DNA of 9,279 nucleotides from Mycoplasmatota bacterium (GTDB lineage: Bacteria > Bacillota_I > Bacilli_A > Izemoplasmatales > Izemoplasmataceae). Location: the NCBI GenBank assembly GCA_030636545.1, contig DAOVWR010000043.1, positions 1-9,279 of the forward strand, in the 5' to 3' direction. Below are positions 1-6,108 of this stretch, piece after piece. A program made the translations under genes and the position numbers. A model generated the notes under the pieces. The model was not told the origin of the DNA. It did no database searches and was given only the letters and a program-made list of their open reading frames with translations. Every line of letters starts with the position of its first letter. Position 1 is the first letter of the stretch.

Positions 1-2
1 AC

Positions 3-50
3 AATAAATTATCAGATGATTTCAACATGATTTTCACAAGAATAGTTTAA
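3..50 (+). CDS. possible C-terminal tail of an unidentified upstream gene (partial)
   Basis: The third forward frame is open from the left edge to a TAA at 48-50 and reads NKLSDDFNMIFTRIV. The stop abuts the left arm of the terminator at 49-75, as expected for the end of a gene on this strand. Sixteen codons are too few to recognise a family. The first frame stops at 28-30 and the second at 3-5, so this frame is the best candidate but could be open by chance. Confidence 0.3.
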   Translation, partial: NKLSDDFNMIFTRIV

Positions 51-75
51 CGGCGCAAATGTGCCGTTTTATTTT
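49..75 (+). terminator. rho-independent terminator upstream of lepA
   Basis: An 8-bp stem, AACGGCGC (49-56) against GTGCCGTT (61-68) with one G-U pair, closes on the 4-nt loop AAAT. It is followed by TTATTTT. The GC-rich core stands out in very AT-rich surroundings. It would end transcription from a gene to the left and isolate lepA. Confidence 0.75.
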
Positions 76-94
76 ACAATATTAGTCTTTTTTA

Positions 95-123
95 TTGCAA
101 AAACTATAAATATAATGTAAAAT
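95..123 (+). promoter_or_regulatory. lepA promoter (sigma-A type)
   Basis: TTGCAA (95-100) and TAAAAT (118-123) are spaced by 17 nt, matching the TTGACA/TATAAT consensus at 4 and 5 of 6 positions. A perfect TATAAT at 111-116 is an alternative -10, but only a T-run lies at the right distance for its -35. With TAAAAT, transcription would start near 130, just before the AGGAGGTG ribosome binding site (138-145). Confidence 0.5.
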
Positions 124-126
124 AAA

Positions 127-136
127 TTAGCGCTAA
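127..136. repeat. 10-bp perfect palindrome in the lepA leader
   Basis: TTAGCGCTAA is perfectly self-complementary. It sits at the predicted transcription start and 1 nt before the purine-rich ribosome binding region of lepA. It is too short to be a stable hairpin. It could be a protein site or chance. Confidence 0.4.
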
Positions 137-150
137 GAGGAGGTGTTAAT

Positions 151-1983
151 ATGAGTCGAAAAATCGATTATAATATAGTTAGAAAAAGACAAGAGAATAT
201 TCGAAATTTCTCGATTATTGCTCATATTGATCATGGAAAATCTACTTTAGCTGACCGCATCTTAGAAATTACTAATGCTATTGCTAGTAGAGAGATGAAA
301 GCTCAGTTACTCGATTCTATGGACTTAGAAAGAGAACGCGGTATTACAATAAAACTAAACGCAGTAGAATTAAAATATACTGCAAAAGATAAAAAAGAGT
401 ATACTCTTCATTTGATAGATACTCCTGGCCATGTCGACTTTACTTATGAAGTGTCAAGAAGTTTAGCTGCTTGTGAAGGTGCTGTCTTAGTAGTTGACGC
501 TGCTCAAGGTATCGAAGCACAGACTTTAGCTAACGTCTATTTAGCTCTTGATAATGATTTAGAAATACTACCTGTAATAAATAAAATTGATTTACCAAGT
601 GCTGATCCTGAGAAAGTAAAAGAAGAAATTGAAGAGGTTATTGGTCTTGATGCTAGTGAGGCTGTCCTAGCTAGTGCTAAAGAAGGAATTGGAATTGAAG
701 ACATCTTAGAACAAATAGTAGCACATGTTCCTGCACCTGTTGGCGACCCCGAAGCTCCTTTAAAAGCATTAATATTTGACTCTTATTTTGATACTTACCG
801 TGGAATTATTCCTAGTGTAAGAGTATTTGAAGGAATGATTAAAAAGGGTGATATGATTAAGATGATGGCTACTAAGGCTGTTTATGAAGTAATCGATGTT
901 GGTGTATTCACTCCAAAAGAAGAGAAAAGAGACTATTTAGGACCAGGAGATGTTGGATTCTTAACAGCTTCAATCAAGAATGTTGAAGATATTCGCGTAG
1001 GAGATACAGTTACTTTTGTTGATCCATCTGCTAAAACGCCTTTACCAGGTTATCGAACACTAAATCCGATGGTATTTTGTGGTTTGTTTCCAATTGATTC
1101 TGCTCAATATAATGATTTAAGAGAAGCTTTAGGAAAACTAAAACTAAATGATGCTAGTTTAATATATGAGCCAGAAACATCACAAGCTTTAGGATTTGGC
1201 TTTAGAACAGGATTTTTAGGATTATTACATATGGAAATCATTCAAGAAAGAATTGAAAGAGAATTTAATATTCCTTTAATCGCAACGAGTCCTAGTGTAA
1301 TCTATAATATCTATTTAACAGATCGCACAATGATAAAAATTGATAATCCCAGTGATTTACCGCCAATCCAAAAGATTGAAAAGATAGAAGAACCGCTAGT
1401 TGTGGCTACAGTACTAACTCCAGAAGAATATGTTGGTAATATTATGGAGTTATGTCAATATAAACGTGGTAAATTCATAGATATGAAATATCTTAGTGAA
1501 ACAAGAGTTCAATTAACTTATCACATGCCATTATTAGAAATCGTCTATGACTTCTTTGATAAGTTAAAATCATATTCCAAAGGTTATGCCTCATTTGATT
1601 ATGAATTTTACGGATACCAAGAAAGTAAATTAGTTAAAATGGACATCTTACTAAATAACGAAGTAGTAGATGCCTTAAGTATTATTGTATTTAATGATTT
1701 TGCTTACCGCAGAGGTAAAGCAATGACAGAAAAATTAAAAGATATTATCCCAAGACATATGTTTGAAGTTCCTATTCAAGCAGCAATCAATACAAAAATC
1801 ATTGCTAGAAGCACAATAAAAGCAATGAGAAAGAATGTTTTAGCTAAATGTTATGGTGGAGATATTACTCGTAAAAAGAAACTACTTGAAAAACAGAAAA
1901 AAGGTAAAAAGAAAATGAAAAGTATCGGAAGTGTAGAAATACCACAAGAAGCTTTCTTAACAGTTTTAAAATTAGACGACTAA
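151..1983 (+). CDS. lepA: elongation factor 4 (LepA), ribosome-associated GTPase
   Basis: LepA is a translational GTPase that acts on the ribosome; it has been linked to back-translocation and to 30S biogenesis or initiation. At 610 residues it is close to the usual ~600. The G domain carries the P-loop AHIDHGKST (24-32), the switch I region ERERGITI (60-67), DTPGHVDF (90-97), NKID (144-147) and SAK (175-177). EF-G-like domains II, III and V follow. The LepA-specific basic C-terminal domain contains the CYGGDITRKKK stretch and ends in the hallmark VEIPQEAF. The ATG at 151 is preceded by a near-perfect AGGAGGTG at 138-145 with 5 nt spacing. The gene looks intact and monocistronic, with terminators on both sides. 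In many Bacillota lepA is followed directly by hemW; here a convergent lipoprotein gene lies between. Confidence 0.98.
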   Translation: MSRKIDYNIVRKRQENIRNFSIIAHIDHGKSTLADRILEITNAIASREMKAQLLDSMDLERERGITIKLNAVELKYTAKDKKEYTLHLIDTPGHVDFTYEVSRSLAACEGAVLVVDAAQGIEAQTLANVYLALDNDLEILPVINKIDLPSADPEKVKEEIEEVIGLDASEAVLASAKEGIGIEDILEQIVAHVPAPVGDPEAPLKALIFDSYFDTYRGIIPSVRVFEGMIKKGDMIKMMATKAVYEVIDVGVFTPKEEKRDYLGPGDVGFLTASIKNVEDIRVGDTVTFVDPSAKTPLPGYRTLNPMVFCGLFPIDSAQYNDLREALGKLKLNDASLIYEPETSQALGFGFRTGFLGLLHMEIIQERIEREFNIPLIATSPSVIYNIYLTDRTMIKIDNPSDLPPIQKIEKIEEPLVVATVLTPEEYVGNIMELCQYKRGKFIDMKYLSETRVQLTYHMPLLEIVYDFFDKLKSYSKGYASFDYEFYGYQESKLVKMDILLNNEVVDALSIIVFNDFAYRRGKAMTEKLKDIIPRHMFEVPIQAAINTKIIARSTIKAMRKNVLAKCYGGDITRKKKLLEKQKKGKKKMKSIGSVEIPQEAFLTVLKLDD

Positions 1984-2007
1984 ACAAATAAAATCACTAC
2001 ACAAGTA

Positions 2008-2032
2008 AAAAAGCCCTATTTTAGGGCTTTTT
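2008..2032. terminator. bidirectional terminator between lepA and the lipoprotein gene
   Basis: AAAAAGCCCTA (2008-2018) pairs with TAGGGCTTTTT (2022-2032) in an 11-bp stem with a TTT loop. On the plus strand the T-run 2028-2032 follows the GC core, 45 nt past the lepA stop codon at its nearest. On the minus strand the A-run 2007-2012 becomes the U-tract for the convergent gene that stops at 2052. One hairpin therefore serves both genes. Confidence 0.9.
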
Positions 2033-2051
2033 CTTTATAATTAATCAGAGT

Positions 2052-2729
2052 TTACTGAAGGCTTGCTAAGTTTTTTTCAAAAGCGTTTAAATGTTTCATT
2101 GATGCATCTCTTAAGGAAATAAATATTGTCTCTATATCTTCAGGTAAATCATATTCTAAGAAAACATTATACATTGCGATATTAATAATTTCAGCATAAA
2201 CACCAGTTTCAAAAGCTTCATAAACACTTTCAATTTCAATTACATGATCAACTGCTGTATTCTCAGGTACTTCGATATCATATGCATAAAATAATGGTAG
2301 AAGCATATCAATATGTTTTCCCTCAGCGACAATTATACTAGAAAACGGTGAAGTTACATCAAAATTTGTAAGAATGTAATCATATTCTGCTTGAGCACTA
2401 TACTCATCTTGAATCGCATATAGTAACATTTGTTCAATTGTTAGAGTATCAGAACTAAGCGCAGCACTAGCTCCCCATGTAAGATCTGCGAGTAATTCTA
2501 ATTCTTCTTCAATATTTAATTCTTCTTCGGTAATGTCTTCCTCGATTATATCTTCTTCGATGATTTCCTCTTCAATTTCTCCGACACATAATTCACTAGT
2601 TGGGTTTTCAACACAGTATTCTTCAACTATATTCTCGATTTGTGTTAAATCAAGTTCACTTGCCTCTTCACACCCGCTCAACGTAAGTACTAATAATAAA
2701 GATACAATAACAATTGTAATTTTTCTCAT
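2052..2729 (-). CDS. lipoprotein with DUF2202 ferritin-like domain
   Basis: A 225-residue predicted membrane-anchored lipoprotein. Residues 1-20 form a type II signal peptide: basic MRK, a hydrophobic core, and lipobox LSGC with C20 as the lipidated Cys. Residues 51-78 are a Glu/Ile-rich pentapeptide-like stalk. Residues ~98-222 resemble the DUF2202 ferritin-like four-helix domain: DEYSAQAEY (108-116), AEGKHIDML (135-143), TGVYAEIINIAMY (175-187) and ASMKHLNAF (209-217). E109, E136 and H139 (an ExxH), E180 and H213 could be metal ligands. The fourth helix has SxxH rather than the ExxH of classical di-iron ferritins, which to my knowledge is usual in DUF2202. Function is unknown; metal binding or oxidative-stress protection at the cell surface is inference. 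C39 and C48 could form a disulfide. The ATG at 2729 is preceded by AAGGAGG with 8 nt spacing. The gene sits alone, opposite to its neighbours. Confidence 0.85.
   Translation of the reverse strand: MRKITIVIVSLLLVLTLSGCEEASELDLTQIENIVEEYCVENPTSELCVGEIEEEIIEEDIIEEDITEEELNIEEELELLADLTWGASAALSSDTLTIEQMLLYAIQDEYSAQAEYDYILTNFDVTSPFSSIIVAEGKHIDMLLPLFYAYDIEVPENTAVDHVIEIESVYEAFETGVYAEIINIAMYNVFLEYDLPEDIETIFISLRDASMKHLNAFEKNLASLQ
2496..2579 (-). repeat. acidic pentapeptide-like coding repeat (lipoprotein stalk)
   Basis: Codons 51-78 of the lipoprotein encode imperfect repeats of EEDII/EEDIT/EEEL. This gives a 15-nt periodicity of GAAGAAGAT-ATA-like units on the minus strand. The stretch is almost entirely Glu, Asp, Ile and Leu, so a charged helix or flexible tether between the lipid anchor and the ferritin-like domain is likely. 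Copy number may vary among strains. Confidence 0.7.
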
Positions 2730-2759
2730 TTTTATTTCCTCCTTTGTAAATGTAAGTTC

Positions 2760-2765
2760 ATTATA
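2760..2765 (-). promoter_or_regulatory. -10 element of the lipoprotein gene promoter
   Basis: A perfect TATAAT lies on the minus strand at 2765-2760, 30 nt upstream of the ATG and ahead of the AAGGAGG site. At 16-18 nt further upstream there is no good TTGACA-like -35. That position is filled by the direct repeats at 2773-2803. This suggests a weak or activator-dependent promoter. Confidence 0.5.
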
Positions 2766-2772
2766 ATATCTG

Positions 2773-2803
2773 TATGTGAAGTTGATATGTAAAGTATGTG
2801 AGA
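2773..2803 (-). repeat. three direct repeats upstream of the lipoprotein gene -10
   Basis: Read on the minus strand, three related 9-mers occur: TCTCACATA (2803-2795), CTTTACATA (2794-2786) and CTTCACATA (2781-2773). Start-to-start steps are 9 and 13 nt, roughly one helical turn on average. They occupy the -35 and upstream region, where an activator or repressor would bind. Resemblance to the tandem TTxACA boxes of PhoP-type regulators is noted but not established. Confidence 0.45.
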
Positions 2804-2853
2804 AAACAGTGAAAATTGTATTATTTATTAATTATTTGTTATTTTGAAATAAA

Positions 2854-2884
2854 TTAACCACTTATAACGATTTTATGATAAAAT
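2854..2884 (+). promoter_or_regulatory. candidate hemW promoter with palindromic -10 region
   Basis: TAAAAT (2879-2884) with an upstream TGA gives an extended -10 (TGnTAAAAT). A weak TTAACC (2854-2859) lies 19 nt upstream. The overlapping TATGAT (2874-2879) is an alternative. The -10 is the right arm of a 15-bp perfect palindrome, ATTTTAT-G-ATAAAAT (2870-2884), so a repressor bound there would block transcription. The predicted start near 2891 leaves a leader of only about 13 nt. Confidence 0.45.
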
Positions 2885-2891
2885 TATAGAC

Positions 2892-2898
2892 GAGGTGA
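2892..2898 (+). promoter_or_regulatory. ribosome binding site that fixes the hemW start at 2904
   Basis: GAGGTGA (2892-2898) is complementary to the 16S 3' end and stands 5 nt before the ATG at 2904. The in-frame GTG at 2895-2897 lies inside this site and has no ribosome binding site of its own, so it is very unlikely to be the start. Confidence 0.8.
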
Positions 2899-2903
2899 AG
2901 ATT

Positions 2904-4013
2904 ATGTTAACTGCTCTATATATTCATATCCCTTTTTGTGACAAAGTGTGTACGTATTGCGATTTTCATAAGGAAATCGCCTCTTTAAATAAGCAGGAAA
3001 AGTATATCATTTCGTTAATAAAAGAGTTAGAGTTACATAAAAATGAATATCAAGACTTGTTGACAGTATATATTGGTGGAGGAACTCCCTCTAGCTTACC
3101 AATTAACTTGTTGAGAGATCTTTTTGAATGTATTACTTCTTTAATTGATGTTTCAGCGCTTAAAGAATTTACAATTGAAACAAATCCTAATGATATTACA
3201 ATAGAAGTAGCGCAGTTATTTAAGGAATATAGAATAAACAGAGTAAGTATTGGTGTTCAGACCTTTAATGAAACTCATTTGTTGTTTCTGGGAAGAACTC
3301 ATTCAAAAAAAGATGTACTTACAGCCATTGATAACTTGCTAAAATGTGATATTAATAATATTAGTGTTGATATGATTTTTTCACTAATCAATCAAACACT
3401 AGAAGAACTTAATGAAGACATTAACTTAGTAGTTAATCTACCAATAAAGCATATTTCGTATTACTCTTTAATACTTGAAGAGAAGACAAAACTACATTAT
3501 TTATTTGATCAAAATAAAATAAGCATGAACACCGAAGATCTTGAAGCAATAATGTATAATAGAGTGATAGATAAGTTAGTAGAAAATGGATTCTATCACT
3601 ATGAAATAAGTAATTTTTCAAAACCAGGCTATGAATCAAAACATAATCTTATTTATTGGCAAAATAAACAGTATTTAGGACTTGGTAGTGGATCACATTC
3701 CCTTTACAAAGGAAAGCGATTCTCTAATATTAGAAATGTAAGAAAATACTCTGAAGGCTTTTCTAAAGACGGATATTCTCAAAAAGAAGAGTATGAAGTC
3801 GAGCCATTAAGAGAAGAGTTAATAATGGGATTACGATTAATGAATGGGATCAATATAACCCATATAAATAATAAATATAATATTGATTTGTTAAATATGT
3901 ACCCAGAAATCAATGATTTTGTTTCACAAAAACTATTAAAATTAGAAAATGATCAACTATGTTTCACTAGAGAAGGTTTAATGCTAGGAAATATTGTGTT
4001 TTCAGTATTTTAG
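2904..4013 (+). CDS. hemW: HemW, radical SAM heme chaperone (coproporphyrinogen III oxidase-like)
   Basis: A 369-residue radical SAM protein, close to the usual ~375-380. The Fe-S motif FCDKVCTYCDF places C12, C16 and C19 as CX3CX2C followed by DF. This is typical of HemW; HemN, the true oxygen-independent coproporphyrinogen oxidase, has CX3CX2CXC. Also visible are GGGTPSS (58-64, SAM binding), ETNPND, a RVSIGVQTF stretch, HNLIYW (247-252) and GSGSHS (261-266), all family signatures, plus the HemW-type C-terminal domain. Studied HemW proteins bind heme and pass it to respiratory enzymes; that this one does so is inference, since no heme-synthesis gene is visible here. The ATG at 2904 is preferred over an in-frame GTG at 2895, which overlaps the ribosome binding site. 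It is first in a likely operon with xerD, deoB and the MATE gene. HrcA, a frequent downstream neighbour, is absent. Confidence 0.93.
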   Translation: MLTALYIHIPFCDKVCTYCDFHKEIASLNKQEKYIISLIKELELHKNEYQDLLTVYIGGGTPSSLPINLLRDLFECITSLIDVSALKEFTIETNPNDITIEVAQLFKEYRINRVSIGVQTFNETHLLFLGRTHSKKDVLTAIDNLLKCDINNISVDMIFSLINQTLEELNEDINLVVNLPIKHISYYSLILEEKTKLHYLFDQNKISMNTEDLEAIMYNRVIDKLVENGFYHYEISNFSKPGYESKHNLIYWQNKQYLGLGSGSHSLYKGKRFSNIRNVRKYSEGFSKDGYSQKEEYEVEPLREELIMGLRLMNGINITHINNKYNIDLLNMYPEINDFVSQKLLKLENDQLCFTREGLMLGNIVFSVF

Positions 4014-4024
4014 GAGGGGATTAG

Positions 4025-4933
4025 ATGTTAAAAAGACTACTAAAAGAGTATGAATACTATCTAAAAGTAACAAAAGGTCTTAGTCCTAATTCAATTAGCT
4101 CCTATATATCTGATTTAGTTGAATATATTGACTTTTTAGTTAAAAATTATGTGATTAAAGATCCCGAAAATATTACAAAACAACATATTCGTAATTTTAT
4201 TGGAAGACTTAAAAGAAAACATAACACACCATCCAGTATTTCTAGAAAAATGAGTGCAATTAGATCATTTCACAAGTATCTATTACTTGAAAAAATTGTC
4301 TTTAATAACGTTACTCTAGGTATTAGTTTACCTAAAAAAGAACATAAACTTCCACAAGTTCTCTCAGTTGAAGAAATTGATGCCTTAATGGTCGCGGCGA
4401 ACGGAGACGAGCCACTTGAATTAAGAAATAGAGCCATGCTTGAACTTCTTTATGGTAGTGGTCTTCGAATTACTGAGTTAATTGGTGTAAGACTAGGAGA
4501 TTTGCATTTAAATATGGGATTCTTGAATGTCATGGGTAAAGGTAATAAAGAACGAATTGTTCCTTTAGGGGAAGAAGGAAGATATTCTTTAAGAAGATAT
4601 CTTGATAAAGGAAGACCATTTCTAAAGAAAGTTCCGGGAGACATTGTCTTTGTTAATAATAGTGGATCACCAATAAGTCGTGTTGGATTTTATAAAACAC
4701 TCAAAAGGCTAGCAATAAAAGCAGGAATAACCAAAGATATAAGTCCACACACCTTAAGACATAGTTTTGCATCGCACTTATTAGAAAATGGTGTAAACTT
4801 AAGAATGGTGCAAGAATTACTGGGTCATGAGGATATCTCAACAACCCAAATATATACGCATATAAGCAAAAAACAATTAAAAAGCGTTTACGAGGAATTT
4901 CATCCTCGTTCAAAAAAAGAGGAGGAATTATAA
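4025..4933 (+). CDS. xerD: tyrosine recombinase XerD
   Basis: A 302-residue site-specific recombinase expected to act with a partner Xer protein at the dif site to resolve chromosome dimers. The N-terminal SAM-like core-binding domain covers ~1-100. The catalytic domain has R148 (GSGLRITEL), K172 (GKGNKER), H242 and R245 (SPHTLRH), H268 (LLGHEDI) and nucleophile Y277 (TTQIYTH). The C-terminal end HPRSK matches XerD, and all catalytic residues are present. XerD is favoured over XerC by sequence and because xerD precedes deoB in Bacillus-type genomes. AGGAGG at 4012-4017 overlaps the hemW stop and lies 7 nt before the ATG. The stop overlaps the deoB start by 1 nt (TAATG), implying translational coupling. 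I see no flanking repeats or cargo, so this is a housekeeping Xer rather than an integrase of a mobile element. Confidence 0.95.
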   Translation: MLKRLLKEYEYYLKVTKGLSPNSISSYISDLVEYIDFLVKNYVIKDPENITKQHIRNFIGRLKRKHNTPSSISRKMSAIRSFHKYLLLEKIVFNNVTLGISLPKKEHKLPQVLSVEEIDALMVAANGDEPLELRNRAMLELLYGSGLRITELIGVRLGDLHLNMGFLNVMGKGNKERIVPLGEEGRYSLRRYLDKGRPFLKKVPGDIVFVNNSGSPISRVGFYKTLKRLAIKAGITKDISPHTLRHSFASHLLENGVNLRMVQELLGHEDISTTQIYTHISKKQLKSVYEEFHPRSKKEEEL

Positions 4934-6108
4934 TGTTTAAGAGAATATTTTTAATCGTAATTGATAGTGTAGGTGCTGGTGAATTACCTGATGCTGAGGC
5001 ATATGGTGATAAAGGGGCTAATACTATTAAACATATTAGTGAAGCAGCTAATGGAATAACTCTACCAAATATGCAAAAACTAGGATACGGGAATATTACT
5101 GATATTATTGGTGTTCCAACAAATCCTAATCCACTTGGTTATCATTCTAAATTAGGTGAAATCAGTATTGGAAAAGACACAATGACTGGTCATTGGGAAA
5201 TAATGGGACTTAAAATTGAGAAACCATTTATTACTTTCACAGATACAGGATTTCCAAAAGAATTAATCGAAGAATTAGAGAAAAGAACCGGCCGTAAAAT
5301 CGTTGGAAATAAAGCAAGTAGTGGAACAGTTATCTTAGATGAATACGGTGAACACCAAATGAAGACTGGTGATTTAATTGTTTATACATCAGCTGATTCA
5401 GTATTACAAATCGCAGCACATGAAGAAATAATTAGTGTTGAAGAACTTTATAAAGCCTGTGAAATAGCTCGTGAATTAACAATGAAAGAAGAATGGAAAG
5501 TTGGTCGTATTATTGCCAGACCATACTTAGGGAATAAAATAGGTGAATTCAAAAGAACACCTAATAGACACGATTACGCTTTAAAACCATTTGAAGATAC
5601 AACATTAGTTTATTTAAAAGAAGTAGGCTATGATGTTGTTTCATTTGGAAAAATTGTTGATATTTATGATTCAGAAGGAATCACAGAGTATTATAAACAA
5701 AAATCAAATAAACACGGTATGGAAAACTATATCGAATATGCAGATAAAGATTTTGTCGGTCTAGCTTATATCAATCTAGTTGACTTTGATGCATTATATG
5801 GACACAGAAGAGACCCAGTAGGTTATAAAGCTTGTTTAGAAGAGTTTGATGCTCAACTAGGTGAACTTATGGCAAAAATGGGAGAAGAAGATCTAATAAT
5901 GATTACCGCAGATCACGGAAATGATCCAACGTTCCCAGGATCTGATCATACTAGAGAATATGTACCACTGATAGTATATTCACCAGGACTTAAAGGTGGA
6001 GAAATAGAGGTTAGAGAATCCTTTGCTGATATCGGAGCTACTATAAGTGAAAACTTTAAAGTTAAAAAAGCTCGATATGGTACTAGTTTCTTGGAGGATT
6101 TAAAATAA
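4933..6108 (+). CDS. deoB: phosphopentomutase
   Basis: DeoB interconverts (deoxy)ribose 1-phosphate and 5-phosphate, linking nucleoside phosphorolysis to the pentose phosphate pathway or, via deoxyribose-phosphate aldolase, to glycolysis. It is cytosolic and Mn-dependent, of the alkaline phosphatase superfamily. At 391 residues it is full length. T85 in DTMTGHWE (82-89) is the phosphorylated Thr. Metal ligands are D11 (IDSVGAGE), D286 and H291 (DFDALYGH), D327 and H328 (TADHGND) and H339 (SDHTRE). T85 and the last five ligands match the Bacillus cereus enzyme numbering as I recall it. The site GAGGAGG (4919-4925) lies inside the 3' end of xerD, 7 nt from the ATG. The MATE gene starts directly after the stop. 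The nucleoside phosphorylase that usually follows xerD-deoB in Bacillus is absent. Confidence 0.97.
   Translation: MFKRIFLIVIDSVGAGELPDAEAYGDKGANTIKHISEAANGITLPNMQKLGYGNITDIIGVPTNPNPLGYHSKLGEISIGKDTMTGHWEIMGLKIEKPFITFTDTGFPKELIEELEKRTGRKIVGNKASSGTVILDEYGEHQMKTGDLIVYTSADSVLQIAAHEEIISVEELYKACEIARELTMKEEWKVGRIIARPYLGNKIGEFKRTPNRHDYALKPFEDTTLVYLKEVGYDVVSFGKIVDIYDSEGITEYYKQKSNKHGMENYIEYADKDFVGLAYINLVDFDALYGHRRDPVGYKACLEEFDAQLGELMAKMGEEDLIMITADHGNDPTFPGSDHTREYVPLIVYSPGLKGGEIEVRESFADIGATISENFKVKKARYGTSFLEDLK

Noticed and set aside
127..136. TTAGCGCTAA as a CIRCE (HrcA) operator, since hrcA often lies near lepA/hemW
   Set aside because: CIRCE is TTAGCACTC-N9-GAGTGCTAA. Only the outer TTAGC/GCTAA is present, with no spacer or inner bases, so it is at most an unrelated short palindrome.
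2533..2766. Open plus-strand frame of 77 codons rich in Ser and Ile, opposite the lipoprotein gene
   Set aside because: It is the antisense reading of the Glu-rich repeat and signal peptide. It has no clear ribosome binding site, and the minus-strand protein has a lipobox and a recognisable domain.
2895..2903. GTG at 2895 as the hemW start
   Set aside because: The GTG is part of the GAGGTGA ribosome binding site for the ATG at 2904. HemW proteins start close to this YIHIPFC region.
3433..3639. Minus-strand open frame of 68 codons inside hemW
   Set aside because: It is a shadow of hemW with no recognisable features.
4450..4913. Two minus-strand open frames inside xerD (4450-4644 and 4701-4913)
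   Set aside because: They lie wholly within a confidently identified gene and show no family features.
4025..4933. Tyrosine recombinase as a sign of an integrated element
   Set aside because: Sequence and the neighbouring deoB identify housekeeping XerD. No att repeats, tRNA target or cargo genes are visible.
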